Assembly (NCBI RefSeq): GCF_029946505.1
Contig: NZ_JARZHG010000003.1
Coordinates: forward strand, 248,001-312,000
Direction of reading: 5' to 3'
Length of the DNA stretch: 64,000 nt
From: Polyangium sp. y55x31
Lineage (GTDB): Bacteria; Myxococcota_A; Polyangia; Polyangiales; Polyangiaceae
Position numbers and translations under genes: made by a program. Positions 18,602 to 26,236 of this stretch are shown in pieces. Each line of letters opens with the position of its first letter. Position 1 is the first letter of the stretch. The notes beneath the pieces were generated by a model. The model did no database searches. It was given only the letters and a program-made list of their open reading frames with translations, and had not been told where the DNA came from.

Positions 18602-18772
18602 AGAGCCCAGCAGTGCACTCGACGCATGCAACGCTCCTGCTAACCTGTTCTTCGAGTCCTCCTCGTAAAACAATGCATCACACGCCGTCTTGAGCAAGCT
18701 CGCCTTTCGCGCAAGGCTCAAATCTGGCGCTTGTGCAGCTACGCTGGTGGCGTCTTCGCCTTGTAGACCGCA

Positions 18773-19300
18773 TCAACGAGCGCAATCATCTTGGAAACCG
18801 CCTCTGCAGCGAGATTCGAAAATGCTCGACCCTCGACCAACTGCATGGGCGGAGTCCAAATTTCGTAACCACTCGCGCTCAACCTTTGCCTTGGTCAACT
18901 CGGCTTGGATGTACTGCGAATACTTCTTTTTTACTACCGCGGTTGCCCAAAGACCGACTGGCTGCTTTGTGCCTGCGTCGCCCCATAATGAAAACTCGAG
19001 CCGATACAGCTTGGGGCTCGTGCCATCGGGCGGATTGAGTTCGATTTTACGATTCTTGGCAGTTGCCCCGGAGAGAAAAGACTTCTTTTGCGCACGCTTC
19101 TCCCCGAGGGTCTGGAGGAACGTGGATGCACACAGCTTCAGAAGCGTGACGACCGCCAAGTCGATGTGCTCGCGTGCTGCGGTCAAACCCTCTCGTTCTT
19201 TGGCCGAGAGCTCCTTAGGGAGCTTGAGGTCTGCCAGTAGGTCGGTCCAGTAATCTGGCTGCGTCGCGACGAAAGCCAGAATATCGCTAACGGAGTTCAT
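18773..19300 (-). CDS. Hypothetical protein, probably frameshifted near its C-terminus
   Basis: The frame begins MNSVSDILAFVATQPDYWTD and has no domain I recognise; it is a helical protein with a charged middle. The printed stop at 18773 follows an unlikely tail (GRGSSIFESRCRGG). Moving by one base near 18855 gives a much more natural ending, QLVEGRAFSNLAAEAVSKMI then ALVDAVYKAKTPPA, stopping at 18739. An extra G in TTTGGAC would explain it. The gene is lower in GC than the operon it faces and stands with the nuclease-fold fragment at 19379, suggesting imported DNA. Confidence 0.6.
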   Translation of the reverse strand: MNSVSDILAFVATQPDYWTDLLADLKLPKELSAKEREGLTAAREHIDLAVVTLLKLCASTFLQTLGEKRAQKKSFLSGATAKNRKIELNPPDGTSPKLYRLEFSLWGDAGTKQPVGLWATAVVKKKYSQYIQAELTKAKVEREWLRNLDSAHAVGRGSSIFESRCRGGFQDDCAR

Positions 19301-19378
19301 CGGCAGACATCTCCTCGATGAGGTTCAGGGCGGCGTTTTGTAAACCGAATGACTAGTCGTTGAAGGTGCCAGGTCCAG

Positions 19379-19768
19379 CTACTCCAGAAGAAGAGCGAGT
19401 GACTTCAAAAATCGAGCCAGGTATTGGGATGCATAGTCGGACCCGTCGGATAGTGGTATCCATGCTTCGAGGATCTGGTCGAACGTGATGTGCTCGTAGG
19501 GCACCGGGCTTGTTGGAGCCTCATGACCAGGTAGAGTGAGATAAACCAAGATACCATCTCGCCCACTACGCTCATGTTCGAGCGCGGCGTAATAATCTTC
19601 TAACTGCTTCTTTCCTTCGCTGGCGTCGACCTTGACTTCAATAAACACCAGAAGAGACGGCATAGAGACTCGTACATCGACACGACGACCATTCGAAAGA
19701 GTATATTCGGGCGTGACTTCGGCCTTCTGGAGGTCCGCCCTTCCCGGCACCAGCTTGTTCATTGGCAT
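19379..19768 (-). CDS. PD-(D/E)XK nuclease-fold protein, apparently N-terminally truncated
   Basis: The core RRVDVRVSMPSLLVFIEVKV has the D...E-x-K pattern of the PDDEXK_4-type family, followed by GKKQLEDYYAALEHE, whose Q and Y are conserved in that group. Family members normally have 60 or more residues before this core; here only about 30 precede it. The start (ATG at 19768, or GTG at 19783) overlaps the end of the upstream gene at 19759. The lower GC and the missing front suggest a rearranged fragment. Whether it is translated is uncertain. Confidence 0.6.
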   Translation of the reverse strand: MPMNKLVPGRADLQKAEVTPEYTLSNGRRVDVRVSMPSLLVFIEVKVDASEGKKQLEDYYAALEHERSGRDGILVYLTLPGHEAPTSPVPYEHITFDQILEAWIPLSDGSDYASQYLARFLKSLALLLE

Positions 19769-20247
19769 GGTTCCCACAACCACGCCTGCCCCGTGAGCAC
19801 GCTCTTCGCTTCGCCGAGGCCCCCGATCTTGTCGATTTCAGCCGCATCGTACCGCACCCGGAGCCCGGCCTCCTGCATCGTGATCGACTGGATCAGGAAC
19901 TCCTGGTCGCTGTACGTGTTCTTCGAGGGGCGCTGGAGGTTCGTCCAGTTCGTCGTCACGGTCGCGTTGTTGCTGAGGAACGTCATCGACTCGCCGACCG
20001 CCACGTTGAAGAGCGTGTATTCGCCCTTCGCGATGTGCAGCCATGCGAGCTTCTCGGTTCCGTGGCACTTGCACGGGATCTCGACGACGGAGTAGTAGTG
20101 ACCGTCCTGGCGCATGACGAACTTGGCGTCGCGTGACGTCCACTTGTTGAAGAGCTCGCGCGCGCCGGTGTTCGGCGGGATGTAGTTGGGGGGCAACTTC
20201 GGGCGCGGCTTCACCTTCTGCGGCTGCGTCTTTTGCACCTTTTTCAT
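19759..20247 (-). CDS. Hypothetical protein of 162 residues, end possibly created by rearrangement
   Basis: Begins MKKVQKTQPQKVKPRPKLPP and continues through a mixed alpha/beta sequence (RDAKFVMRQDGHYYSVVEIP, CKCHGTEKLAWLHIAKGEYT) to LGEAKSVLTGQAWLWEPCQ. I do not recognise the family; a CxC pair and aromatic residues are visible. The last residues coincide with the truncated start of the nuclease-fold gene, so the true C-terminus may be lost. Upstream lies an integrase corpse on the other strand starting at about 20271. Confidence 0.55.
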   Translation of the reverse strand: MKKVQKTQPQKVKPRPKLPPNYIPPNTGARELFNKWTSRDAKFVMRQDGHYYSVVEIPCKCHGTEKLAWLHIAKGEYTLFNVAVGESMTFLSNNATVTTNWTNLQRPSKNTYSDQEFLIQSITMQEAGLRVRYDAAEIDKIGGLGEAKSVLTGQAWLWEPCQ

Positions 20248-20270
20248 GCCGGCGCGCTGCCCGCGCCCGC

Positions 20271-20857
20271 GAGCGCCGCAGGAGCGTGGGCAGTTCCTCG
20301 AGCTGTCGAAGCGCGAGCTGTCGCAGTCGACGCGGAACAATACGCAGATCGTGCTCCGGTCGGTGCTGCGATTCGCGAAGGCGCGCGGGTACATCGCGCG
20401 GGTGCCAGAGGGGTTGCCGCGGCTCAAGCCGATCGGGCAGTGCATTCTGGAGATTCCGACCGACGAGGAGGTCGACCGGATCCCGCGGCGGCGAGCGCGT
20501 CGCAGCAGTTGGCGTTCGGGTTGATGGCGTATGCCGAGCTGCGGCCGAATGAGGTGCGGGGGCTACGGCGGCGGGATGTGCGGCTCCGGTGGGAGGGAGA
20601 GGCGGTCGCCGGCGGGTTCGTGAGTGTGCGGGAGGGGCGGTCGTTCGGGGAGACGCATACGCCAAAGACGGGGCAGCGGGAGGTGCCGGTGGCGCCGGAG
20701 CTCGGGAGGTTGCTCGCGCCGGTGGAGGCGGGGGCGCGGGAGGAGCTCGTGGCGATGACGGCGCGGGGGAAGCCGTGGGGGCAGTCCGGGAGGGCTGGAG
20801 TGCCCGTGCATGTGGTGCAGCGGATGGCGTACGAAGTTCCGAGACCGATGAACGTTT
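20271..20857 (+). pseudogene. Tyrosine recombinase remnant (frameshifted, internally deleted)
   Basis: The stretch aligns by eye with residues about 125-340 of the intact integrase at 37403-38557. RSVLRFAKARGYIARVPEGL and LEIPTDEEVDRIP are in frame 2. Then MAYAELRPNEVRGLRRRDVR and GETHTPKTGQREVPVAPELG are in frame 1, giving one frameshift near 20500. After GKPWGQSG about 35 residues including the RHY box are missing, and the match resumes at GVPVHVVQRMA before being lost. The nucleophile tyrosine is absent, so it is inactive. Confidence 0.85.
20356..20406 (+). repeat. 51-bp direct repeat, copy 1 (integrase-derived)
   Basis: Runs from CCGGTCGGTGCTG to CGCGCGGGTGCC and encodes RSVLRFAKARGYIARVP. 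The copy at 22226-22276 is in the same orientation and differs at one base. The two flank the monooxygenase-like gene at 20946. Confidence 0.85.
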
Positions 20858-20945
20858 TCCCGCGACCGGGAACAGATGGCGAGCGTCCTCTCGGACAACG
20901 ATTCTTCGCGATCCGGGAGACCACCGGTCACGAACACGGACAGCC

Positions 20946-22175
20946 ATGAATCTTCGTAACTTCTTCTTCAAAACCGCCATCCCGTCCCTCACCCTCGCCC
21001 TGCCGGCCCTCGTGGGCTGTGGCGGCTCGGAGCCCGCGGAACCCGGGCAGCCTGGGCAGGAGCTGCTCGCGCCCCCGGAAGCGGGCAAAGGCGTGCAGTT
21101 CAAAATGACCACAAAGCTCGACCCCGGCACCGAGGGCGAGCATTGCATGTTCGTGAAGGCGCCCGCGGAGGGGCTCTTCGTCAACCGTGACGAGGTGCGC
21201 TACTCGAAGGGGAGCCACCACTTCCTGCTCTTCCAGACGAGCTACGACGACATCCCGACCCAGAAAGAGGACGGGACGGTCGTCGACACGAGCGGCGTGT
21301 TCGACTGCTCCGACGGTGCGACCGATGGCTGGGAGGTGGAGAAGCTCGTCGCCGGCTCGCAAAACGCCGACGGCGACTCCATGCTGCGCTTCCCCGAGGG
21401 CGTGGCCATGAAGGTGCGCCCGGGCGCCGTGCTCCTCATGAATGCGCATTACATCAACGCCTCGATGAACGTCATCGAGCCCGAGGTCCGGGTGAACCTC
21501 TACACGATCCCCGAGGCCGAGGTGAAGACGGAGGGCGACATCCTCTTCCTCTACAACCCCTTCATCTACGTCGGGGCGCAGGCCGAGGGCCGGGCACGCA
21601 TGCGGTGTCCGGTGCACACGGACATCACGATCGCGAACGTGCAATCGCACATGCATGCGCGCGGCGTTGGTTATGCCGCGTCGATCGTCGGGCAGGCGGA
21701 TCCGTTCTATACGAGCACCAAATGGGAGAACGTGACCGTCAAGGATTTTGGCGAGGGCCTCCAGGTCAAGGCAGGCGAGTGGTTCGATTACTGGTGTGAC
21801 TACTCGAACGCGGAGGCGAGGGACGTCTTCGAGGGGCCGCGCTCGACGGATGAGATGTGCATGCTCATCGGCTCGTATTACCCGGCCGATTGGGCGACGA
21901 CGCACTGCCGCGCCGAGCCCACCGGCCCCGACCAGCCGAACTTCATCGGTGCCGAGTGGGTGGGCAATGGCAAGGCGACGTGCGCCGAGTCGTTCGCCTG
22001 CGTGCAGCAGGCCATCAGCGCGGGCCAGGAGATCACGGCCTGCGTGACGAACTCTGACGCCGCGGTCTCGCGGGAGTTCTCCGACGCCTTGCGTTGCTTC
22101 CTCAAGAAAGCCGGCCCGAGCCAGGATCCGGCGATCGTCTGCAAGACCGAGCTCGACGCCTGCCTCGCGAAATGA
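20946..22175 (+). CDS. Lipoprotein resembling copper type II ascorbate-dependent monooxygenases
   Basis: Protein of 409 residues with a lipoprotein signal (SLTLALPALVGC, lipobox LVGC). Histidine motifs typical of the PHM/DBM family are present: the HH of SKGSHHFLLF, the NAHYINAS block, and SHMHARGVGYA, where an H-x-H pair and nearby Met could hold the second copper. Cysteine pairs (CMFVK, CSDGA, CPVHTD, CDYSN, CMLIG) fit the disulphide-rich fold. It would act at the outer face of the cell. It is a single gene with a strong hairpin after it, enclosed between integrase scars. Substrate unknown; some family members are non-catalytic. Confidence 0.78.
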   Translation: MNLRNFFFKTAIPSLTLALPALVGCGGSEPAEPGQPGQELLAPPEAGKGVQFKMTTKLDPGTEGEHCMFVKAPAEGLFVNRDEVRYSKGSHHFLLFQTSYDDIPTQKEDGTVVDTSGVFDCSDGATDGWEVEKLVAGSQNADGDSMLRFPEGVAMKVRPGAVLLMNAHYINASMNVIEPEVRVNLYTIPEAEVKTEGDILFLYNPFIYVGAQAEGRARMRCPVHTDITIANVQSHMHARGVGYAASIVGQADPFYTSTKWENVTVKDFGEGLQVKAGEWFDYWCDYSNAEARDVFEGPRSTDEMCMLIGSYYPADWATTHCRAEPTGPDQPNFIGAEWVGNGKATCAESFACVQQAISAGQEITACVTNSDAAVSREFSDALRCFLKKAGPSQDPAIVCKTELDACLAK

Positions 22176-22185
22176 ACCCGCCCCC

Positions 22186-22217
22186 GCCGGATCACGCTCG
22201 CCCGAGCGTGATCCGGC
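22186..22217 (+). terminator. GC-rich hairpin after the monooxygenase-like gene
   Basis: A perfect 15-bp inverted repeat, GCCGGATCACGCTCG and its complement, is separated by two bases and lies 10 bases after the stop at 22175. No T tract follows, so it may act as a Rho-assisted or purely hairpin stop. Confidence 0.75.
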
Positions 22218-22225
22218 CCCACCTC

Positions 22226-22345
22226 CCGGTCGGTGCTGCGATTCGCGAAGGCGCGGGGGTACATCGCGCGGGTGCCGGTGCAGCGACATGTGCATCATCT
22301 GAAGGAGGATTTGGAGGAGGCAGGGAGGAGGATGGCAAAGAGGTA
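22226..22345 (+). pseudogene. Integrase scar: two integrase pieces joined by a deletion
   Basis: The first part repeats 20356-20406 (RSVLRFAKARGYIARVP). It then jumps directly to the C-terminal end of the integrase, QRHVHHLKEDLEEAGRRMAK, and a TAG stop. Everything between, including the catalytic core, is missing. The C-terminal block matches residues about 350-370 of the protein at 37403. Confidence 0.85.
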
Positions 22346-22386
22346 GAAGAACGCTGTAAAGCTTCAGGCTTGCGCCATCGGAACGT

Positions 22387-22638
22387 TTATCCTTTGTCAG
22401 GTATTTGCATCGAGGGCAGCGTGGCCCGCTCGGGAGCGGGCGCACGCCGGCGGCCCCAGGCCTTCACGAGCACCGTCGCGATCTCCACGCAGCGCGGATC
22501 GAAGCGGTCGATGTACTCCCGGAACGGCGCGAGCGCCGGATCTTCGCGGGCGCGGGCGGAGAGCTCGGCGGCGTCGAGCCCCTGCTCGAGCAGCTCGAGC
22601 AACGCAGCCTGATACGCGGCGAGCTCGGGATCATCCAT
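22387..22638 (-). CDS. Small partner protein of the MNIO enzyme
   Basis: Protein of 83 residues. Its ATG overlaps the stop of the DUF692 gene (ATGGATGA), so the two are translationally coupled. It is helical, with LLELLEQGLDAAELSARARE and a conserved-looking FREYIDRFDPRCVEIATVLV followed by KAWGRRR. Short helical companions are usual beside MNIO enzymes, where they help recognise the precursor peptide; this one does not look like the BufC/DUF2063 type. A role in binding the peptide at 23699-23884 is inferred. Confidence 0.72.
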   Translation of the reverse strand: MDDPELAAYQAALLELLEQGLDAAELSARAREDPALAPFREYIDRFDPRCVEIATVLVKAWGRRRAPAPERATLPSMQIPDKG

Positions 22639-23527
22639 GGGCGTCCTCCACCGCGCGCCGGACGGCGCGGAAGTCGTCGCGATAGCGCGTGAAATCGTCC
22701 TTCGAGGCGAAGGTGTCCCCGCGGCGCTCGAAGAAGACGACCTCCACGTTCGGACAGCGCGCGAGCGCGCGCGGAAGCAGCGCGAGGACCTCGGGCGGCA
22801 GCGGCCCGTCGTGGCTGTCGAGGCGGAACGGGCCTTTCTCGGGCGCCGCGCGCGTGCGGTAAAACGAGCCGCCGGAGACGTGGATCTCGCGCACCCGCTC
22901 GAGCGGATAGGTCGAGAGCAGATCCGCCGGGTCGCGGCCCATGTTCACGCCGAGCGTGTAGAGGTTGTGCAGATCGAGCAGGAGGAAGCCGCCCGCCTCG
23001 GCGAGGATCGCGTCGAGGAAGCCGCCTTGAGCGTCGGCGTCATCCGGCCCGAGCGCGGCGGCGAGGTTCTCCAGCCCGGCCGCGCCGCCTGCCGCGTCGG
23101 CGAGGCGCGCGAGGCGATCGGCGCCGATCCGGATGCTCGCCTCGGTCTTCGGCACCGGCAAGAGCGTGCCCTCGGCGAAGGCGCCCGCGGTGAGGAAGCC
23201 GAAGTGCTCGGAGATATGCCGGTAGCGCCGCCGCCGGCACTCCCGCGCGAGGTTCGATAGCCAGCGATCCTGCCGCGGCTCCCAGCGCGCCGAGAGCACC
23301 GAAAACCAGACCCCGTGCCCGTAGAGGCAATCCGCCGAGGCATAGAGGTCGAGGAGCCGATCGATCCAGCGCGGGAGCTTGCGAGCGCTGTCGCCGTAGA
23401 GCCAGCGCTGGTCGACGTTCCACTCGACGGCGTCCACGAGGCCTTCGGCGAAGAGCGGCGCGGCGGCCGCGCGGTAGGCGTCGTCCACCATGATGTTGAG
23501 CCCGACACGGGGGGGTCGCTGGTTCAT
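22631..23527 (-). CDS. DUF692 (MNIO) multinuclear iron enzyme for peptide modification
   Basis: Protein of 298 residues from the ATG at 23527 with GGAGGG upstream. It matches the DUF692/MbnB/TglH/BufB family: VGLNIMVDDAYRAAAAPLF, VDAVEWNVDQRWLYGD, YRHISEHFGFLTAGAF, LLLDLHNLYTLGVNMG and VREIHVSGGSFYRTRA. The conserved His, Asp, Glu and Asn residues that bind two or three irons in characterised members appear present in these blocks. Such enzymes oxidise cysteine or other residues in ribosomal peptides, in the cytosol. The preceding small gene encodes a CxxC peptide and the following one a helper, so this is a minimal RiPP locus. Confidence 0.88.
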   Translation of the reverse strand: MNQRPPRVGLNIMVDDAYRAAAAPLFAEGLVDAVEWNVDQRWLYGDSARKLPRWIDRLLDLYASADCLYGHGVWFSVLSARWEPRQDRWLSNLARECRRRRYRHISEHFGFLTAGAFAEGTLLPVPKTEASIRIGADRLARLADAAGGAAGLENLAAALGPDDADAQGGFLDAILAEAGGFLLLDLHNLYTLGVNMGRDPADLLSTYPLERVREIHVSGGSFYRTRAAPEKGPFRLDSHDGPLPPEVLALLPRALARCPNVEVVFFERRGDTFASKDDFTRYRDDFRAVRRAVEDAHG

Positions 23528-23698
23528 GGTATCCCTCCAACGGAGGCAAATCCCGCGCGAGGAGGGGCCCGGCGGCGTGCGCATGGTGGTGGGGGCGCAC
23601 GCGTGCTGCCGGATCCCCAGCCTCTCGACGGGAGAGTTGGGCCGCGTGCTAGACGCCAATCGCGGGATTGGCCACGGCGCCGAGGCCCAGGGCGGGGT

Positions 23699-23884
23699 TC
23701 ACGGTCCCACCCGCAGCCGGGGATGGGCCACCAGCCCGCAGGCCGCGCAGTATTCGGGACCGATGGCCGGCTTCTTCGCCTTGTAGCCCCTGAGGATTCG
23801 CGCGGCCTCCGCGCCGTCGGGCCGCTGGCGTTTCTCGGCCGCACGCACCTCCGTGCCGGCCTTGCTCTCGTTCTTGCCCGTCAT
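23699..23884 (-). CDS. Candidate precursor peptide for the MNIO enzyme
   Basis: A 61-residue peptide from the ATG at 23884 with AGGAGGAGAG just upstream. It has a charged leader-like half (MTGKNESKAGTEVRAAEKRQ) and a core-like end with C46 and C49 in PEYCAACGLVAHP. The cysteine pair is what MNIO enzymes commonly act on. The gene precedes the DUF692 gene on the same strand by 171 bases. If one C were missing from the CCCC run near 23732, the peptide would instead end AAGGTVNPALGLGAVANPAI, stopping at 23649, which looks more peptide-like. Precursor status is inferred from position and size. Confidence 0.6.
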   Translation of the reverse strand: MTGKNESKAGTEVRAAEKRQRPDGAEAARILRGYKAKKPAIGPEYCAACGLVAHPRLRVGP

Positions 23885-24138
23885 TCGGCTCTCCTCCTTC
23901 CCCACCGGAGCTCGTCGGGAGCGACGATCTATCGTCCGGCGGCGATGAGCCGCTCAGCATCACGCGTGCCGTGGTCGTTGATCGCGCTGCGTCGCTGCGC
24001 GCTCCCTGCCGAGGGGCGGAAGGCGCCGCGCGCTCGGCTGATGGATCCGCGTTCTTGCGCGCCGCCGGTTACGCGATCACGCAAGCCCGCTGGTCGCGCC
24101 GGCCGGCTCGACGGGGGACCTCAGCGAGAGGACGACCC

Positions 24139-24490
24139 ATGCTCAAGTACATCAAGTTTGCCCCGTACCTACCAGGACCGCGCCCTGGCTTTCTACACGA
24201 ACAAGCTCGGCTTCGAGGTGCACACTGACCAGCCTTACGGCGGCGGGTGGAGCTGGATCGAGCTCACCATCCCGGGCGCGCAGACGCGCCTCGTGCTCAC
24301 GCAGCCCTCGGGGGACAGCGAGCCGAGCAAGCCCCGGCTGGTCCTCGTCGCGGACGACGTCGAGGCGACGTACGAGGAGCTGAAGAGCAAGGGGGTCGAG
24401 TTCGCCCAGCCGCCGAAGCAGGCGCCGTGGGGGATGAACGCCCTCTTCAAGGACAGCGAGGGCAATCTGCTCTTGCTCGGGACGGCGTAG
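24139..24490 (+). pseudogene. Glyoxalase/bleomycin-resistance (VOC) protein with early frameshift
   Basis: The start MLKYIKFA is followed in another frame by TYQDRALAFYTNKLGFEVHT, WSWIELTIPGAQTRLVLTQP and a DDVEATYEELKSKGVEF block, a complete VOC-fold domain ending EGNLLLLGTA. The shift falls at about 24165-24172, in or beside a CCCC run. VOC proteins are small metal-binding enzymes or drug-binding proteins. With one base corrected the gene would encode about 117 residues. No operon partner is close. Confidence 0.75.
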
Positions 24491-24494
24491 ATGG

Positions 24495-24560
24495 AGGCGG
24501 CCGCTTCCGCTTCCGTCACCGCTCGCGCTCGCGCTCGCGCTTCCGCTTCCGCAACCTCTG
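24495..24560. repeat. CGCTCGCG / CTTCCG simple repeat
   Basis: Short alternating units of CGCTCG and TTCCGC just after the glyoxalase stop. They form a low-complexity joint where the IS630-type remnant begins. Confidence 0.6.
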
Positions 24561-24602
24561 ACCCGGCGTTTCCCGTCGGATTTTCCCAGCCGCAGACGAC
24601 GG

Positions 24603-25227
24603 CTCGGATGTGCTGTCAGCACCGTCGACAAGTGGAGCGCGCGCTGGCGGCAGCGACCGTGCCTCGAATCGCTCCTGGACGCGCCGCGTTCGGGGCGTCC
24701 GCAGAGCATTGACCTGGAGACTCGCTGCGAAATCGTGAAGGTCGCGTGCAGTCGTCCTGATGGCTGCAAAACGCCGGTGCGGGAGGCGTGGACGCTCGAC
24801 GCGATTGCCACGGAGCTGCATGCACGCGCAGGCATTCTCGTCAGCCGTTCTTCGGTCCATCGTGTGCTCCAGGCCCGAGGGCTGCGGCCGCACCGGGTTC
24901 GTCCGTGGCTGCACAGCCCCGGTCCCGACTTTCGACCGAAGGTCCGGCGCATCTGCGAGCTTTACCAAAATCCGCCGAAGGACGCGGTCGTCCTTTGCGT
25001 CGACGAGAAGCCCATGCAGGTGCTTCGCCGAAAGTATCCGACGCGGCGCGCGCGGGATGCCAGCCTGCGGCGCGAGTTCGAGTACGTTCGTCACGGCACG
25101 CGAGCGCTGCTCGGAGCCTTCGAGGTACGCACCGGTCGGGTGGTCCGCGAGGTCGTGAAGCACCGTGACGCGGCCACGATGCTGAAGTTCATGGAGAGGC
25201 TCGCACGCCGCTATCCAAGATGTCACG
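24603..25227 (+). pseudogene. IS630-type transposase remnant, both ends missing
   Basis: Frame 3 encodes STVDKWSARWRQRPCLESLL, the winged-helix part EAWTLDAIATELHARAGILV and the start of the DDE domain (VVLCVDEKPMQVLRRKYPTR, GTRALLGAFEVRTGRVVREV). The first catalytic Asp (in CVDEK) is present. The frame ends shortly after FMERLARRYPR, so the second Asp and final Glu are absent. The N-terminal helix-turn-helix start is also missing. It is inactive and abuts the repeat at 25238. Confidence 0.8.
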
Positions 25228-25237
25228 GACCGGCCGA

Positions 25238-25273
25238 TCGGATCCGGCTCGGGTCGGCAGACCGGATCCGTAG
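25238..25273 (+). repeat. 36-bp repeat, copy 1, arms ending in CGGATCC
   Basis: TCGGATCCGGCTCGGGTCGG continues to ACCGGATCCG. A related inverted copy lies at 25363-25398 and a related direct copy at 28003-28038. The first two enclose about 90 bases just after the truncated IS630-type gene. Confidence 0.65.
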
Positions 25274-25362
25274 AGATGTGGTCGCACCTCCGCCCATGCC
25301 TCCTGCGCGCGGCGCCAGAGGGGCGGTTACGAGGTTCGGATGTGATGTGCTCTACACCCGAA

Positions 25363-25398
25363 GCTCGGATCCGCTTGGCCGACCCGCTTGGGATCCGA
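25363..25398 (-). repeat. 36-bp repeat, copy 2, inverted
   Basis: Read on the minus strand: TCGGATCCCAAGCGGGTCGG, then CCAAGCGGATCCG. It matches copy 1 in both ends and the central GGGTCGGC, with substitutions between. It could be the second terminal repeat of a small non-autonomous element. Confidence 0.6.
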
Positions 25399-25417
25399 TT
25401 GGGCGGTCTTTGACACT

Positions 25418-25606
25418 CTACGCGAGCGGCTCCCCCTCCACGAGCCTCGTCAACGTTTCAAGGGCTCTCTTCGCGCCCTCTGCGTCCCCGGCAGCGATGG
25501 CCGCGATCAACGCGTCGGCCAGGACTCGAGCGGTCTGGACGCGGTGTTCCTTCGCGCGTACGGTCCCCGGCTCGGCGGCAGCCTGCCCTCTGGTGGGTTT
25601 TGTCAC
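25418..25606 (-). CDS. Small helical hypothetical protein
   Basis: About 62 residues from a GTG at 25606 (VTKPTRGQAAAEPG, then RVQTARVLADALIAAIAAGD and GAKRALETLTRLVEG). The frame is open upstream to 25741, but that part is low-quality. It is helical, with alanine-rich amphipathic segments and no known motif. It sits between the 36-bp repeats and the left tRNA-derived att copy, so it belongs outside element A. Confidence 0.4.
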   Translation of the reverse strand: MTKPTRGQAAAEPGTVRAKEHRVQTARVLADALIAAIAAGDAEGAKRALETLTRLVEGEPLA

Positions 25607-25770
25607 ATGGGCACAAGCCGTCGCCCCGCGTCCAGTCTCAAACCCCGCCCCCGTCCGTCCGCCATGCTCCTCACCCCCTTGACCGTCTGGGATTCCCTTC
25701 TCCCGGGGTGGCACAAGGCCACGGCTGATGACCGGCGGCACAAGAACGTGAGCTAAGTCTTCGGAACTAC

Positions 25771-25816
25771 TGGCACCCCCGGCAGGAATCGGACCTGCGA
25801 CCTTCGGTTTAGGAAA
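25771..25816 (-). other. Left attachment site of element A: 3' half of tRNA-Arg(CCU)
   Basis: Read on the minus strand the 46 bases run from TTTCCTAAACCG through the T-arm GCAGGTCCGATTCCTGC to CGGGGGTGCCA. This is anticodon loop (CCT), variable loop, T-arm and acceptor end of an arginine tRNA. The 5' half is absent, so it is not a working tRNA gene. An identical copy in the same orientation is at 42859-42904. The same arm-like repeat follows both copies at about 145 bp. Confidence 0.85.
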
Positions 25817-25959
25817 TGCGTTCGATGCTCTGAACGCCTCCCTCGCAACTCACTGAGAAGAGACACAAAACAGGCTCATCTCAGCCAGATCTGCGATCGC
25901 GAGGGGGTGGGCAGAGCGCGACAGGATGCGACGCGAGAGGGCGAGAAGAGAGGGGGGTA

Positions 25960-25980
25960 GGGGCAACAGTAGGGCAACAG
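25960..25980 (+). promoter_or_regulatory. Arm-type repeat GGGGCAACAGTaGGGCAACAG
   Basis: A tandem of GGGCAACAG units lying 144 bp to the right of the left att core. Near-identical copies lie at 42783-42801 and 43050-43070 on either side of the right core. Their placement fits arm-binding sites of the tyrosine recombinase; this is inferred. Confidence 0.55.
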
Positions 25981-26236
25981 AACGGAGCAGGTTGAGCCGC
26001 TCCATCGACCCGGTCGGCCGCCCGCTCGTCCCTTTGACGTCATCCGACCAAACGGAAGAGGGCGAACTCCGGCCACGGAATCCCGTGCCTGGCGGAGGAC
26101 ATCGAGCGCGCGCTCAGGCTCTCCGATGGCGTGGAGCGCAGCAGAGTGTGTATTATATTACATTCGTGCAGGGCCCCGACTTTTTTGTCAGCCAAACATC
26201 TTCCATGTAAGAGTGGTGACTTCGGACCCTTCGCAC

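Noticed and set aside
25771..25816. Functional tRNA-Arg gene
   Set aside because: Only the anticodon loop to CCA is present; no acceptor 5' strand or D-arm precedes it at either copy.
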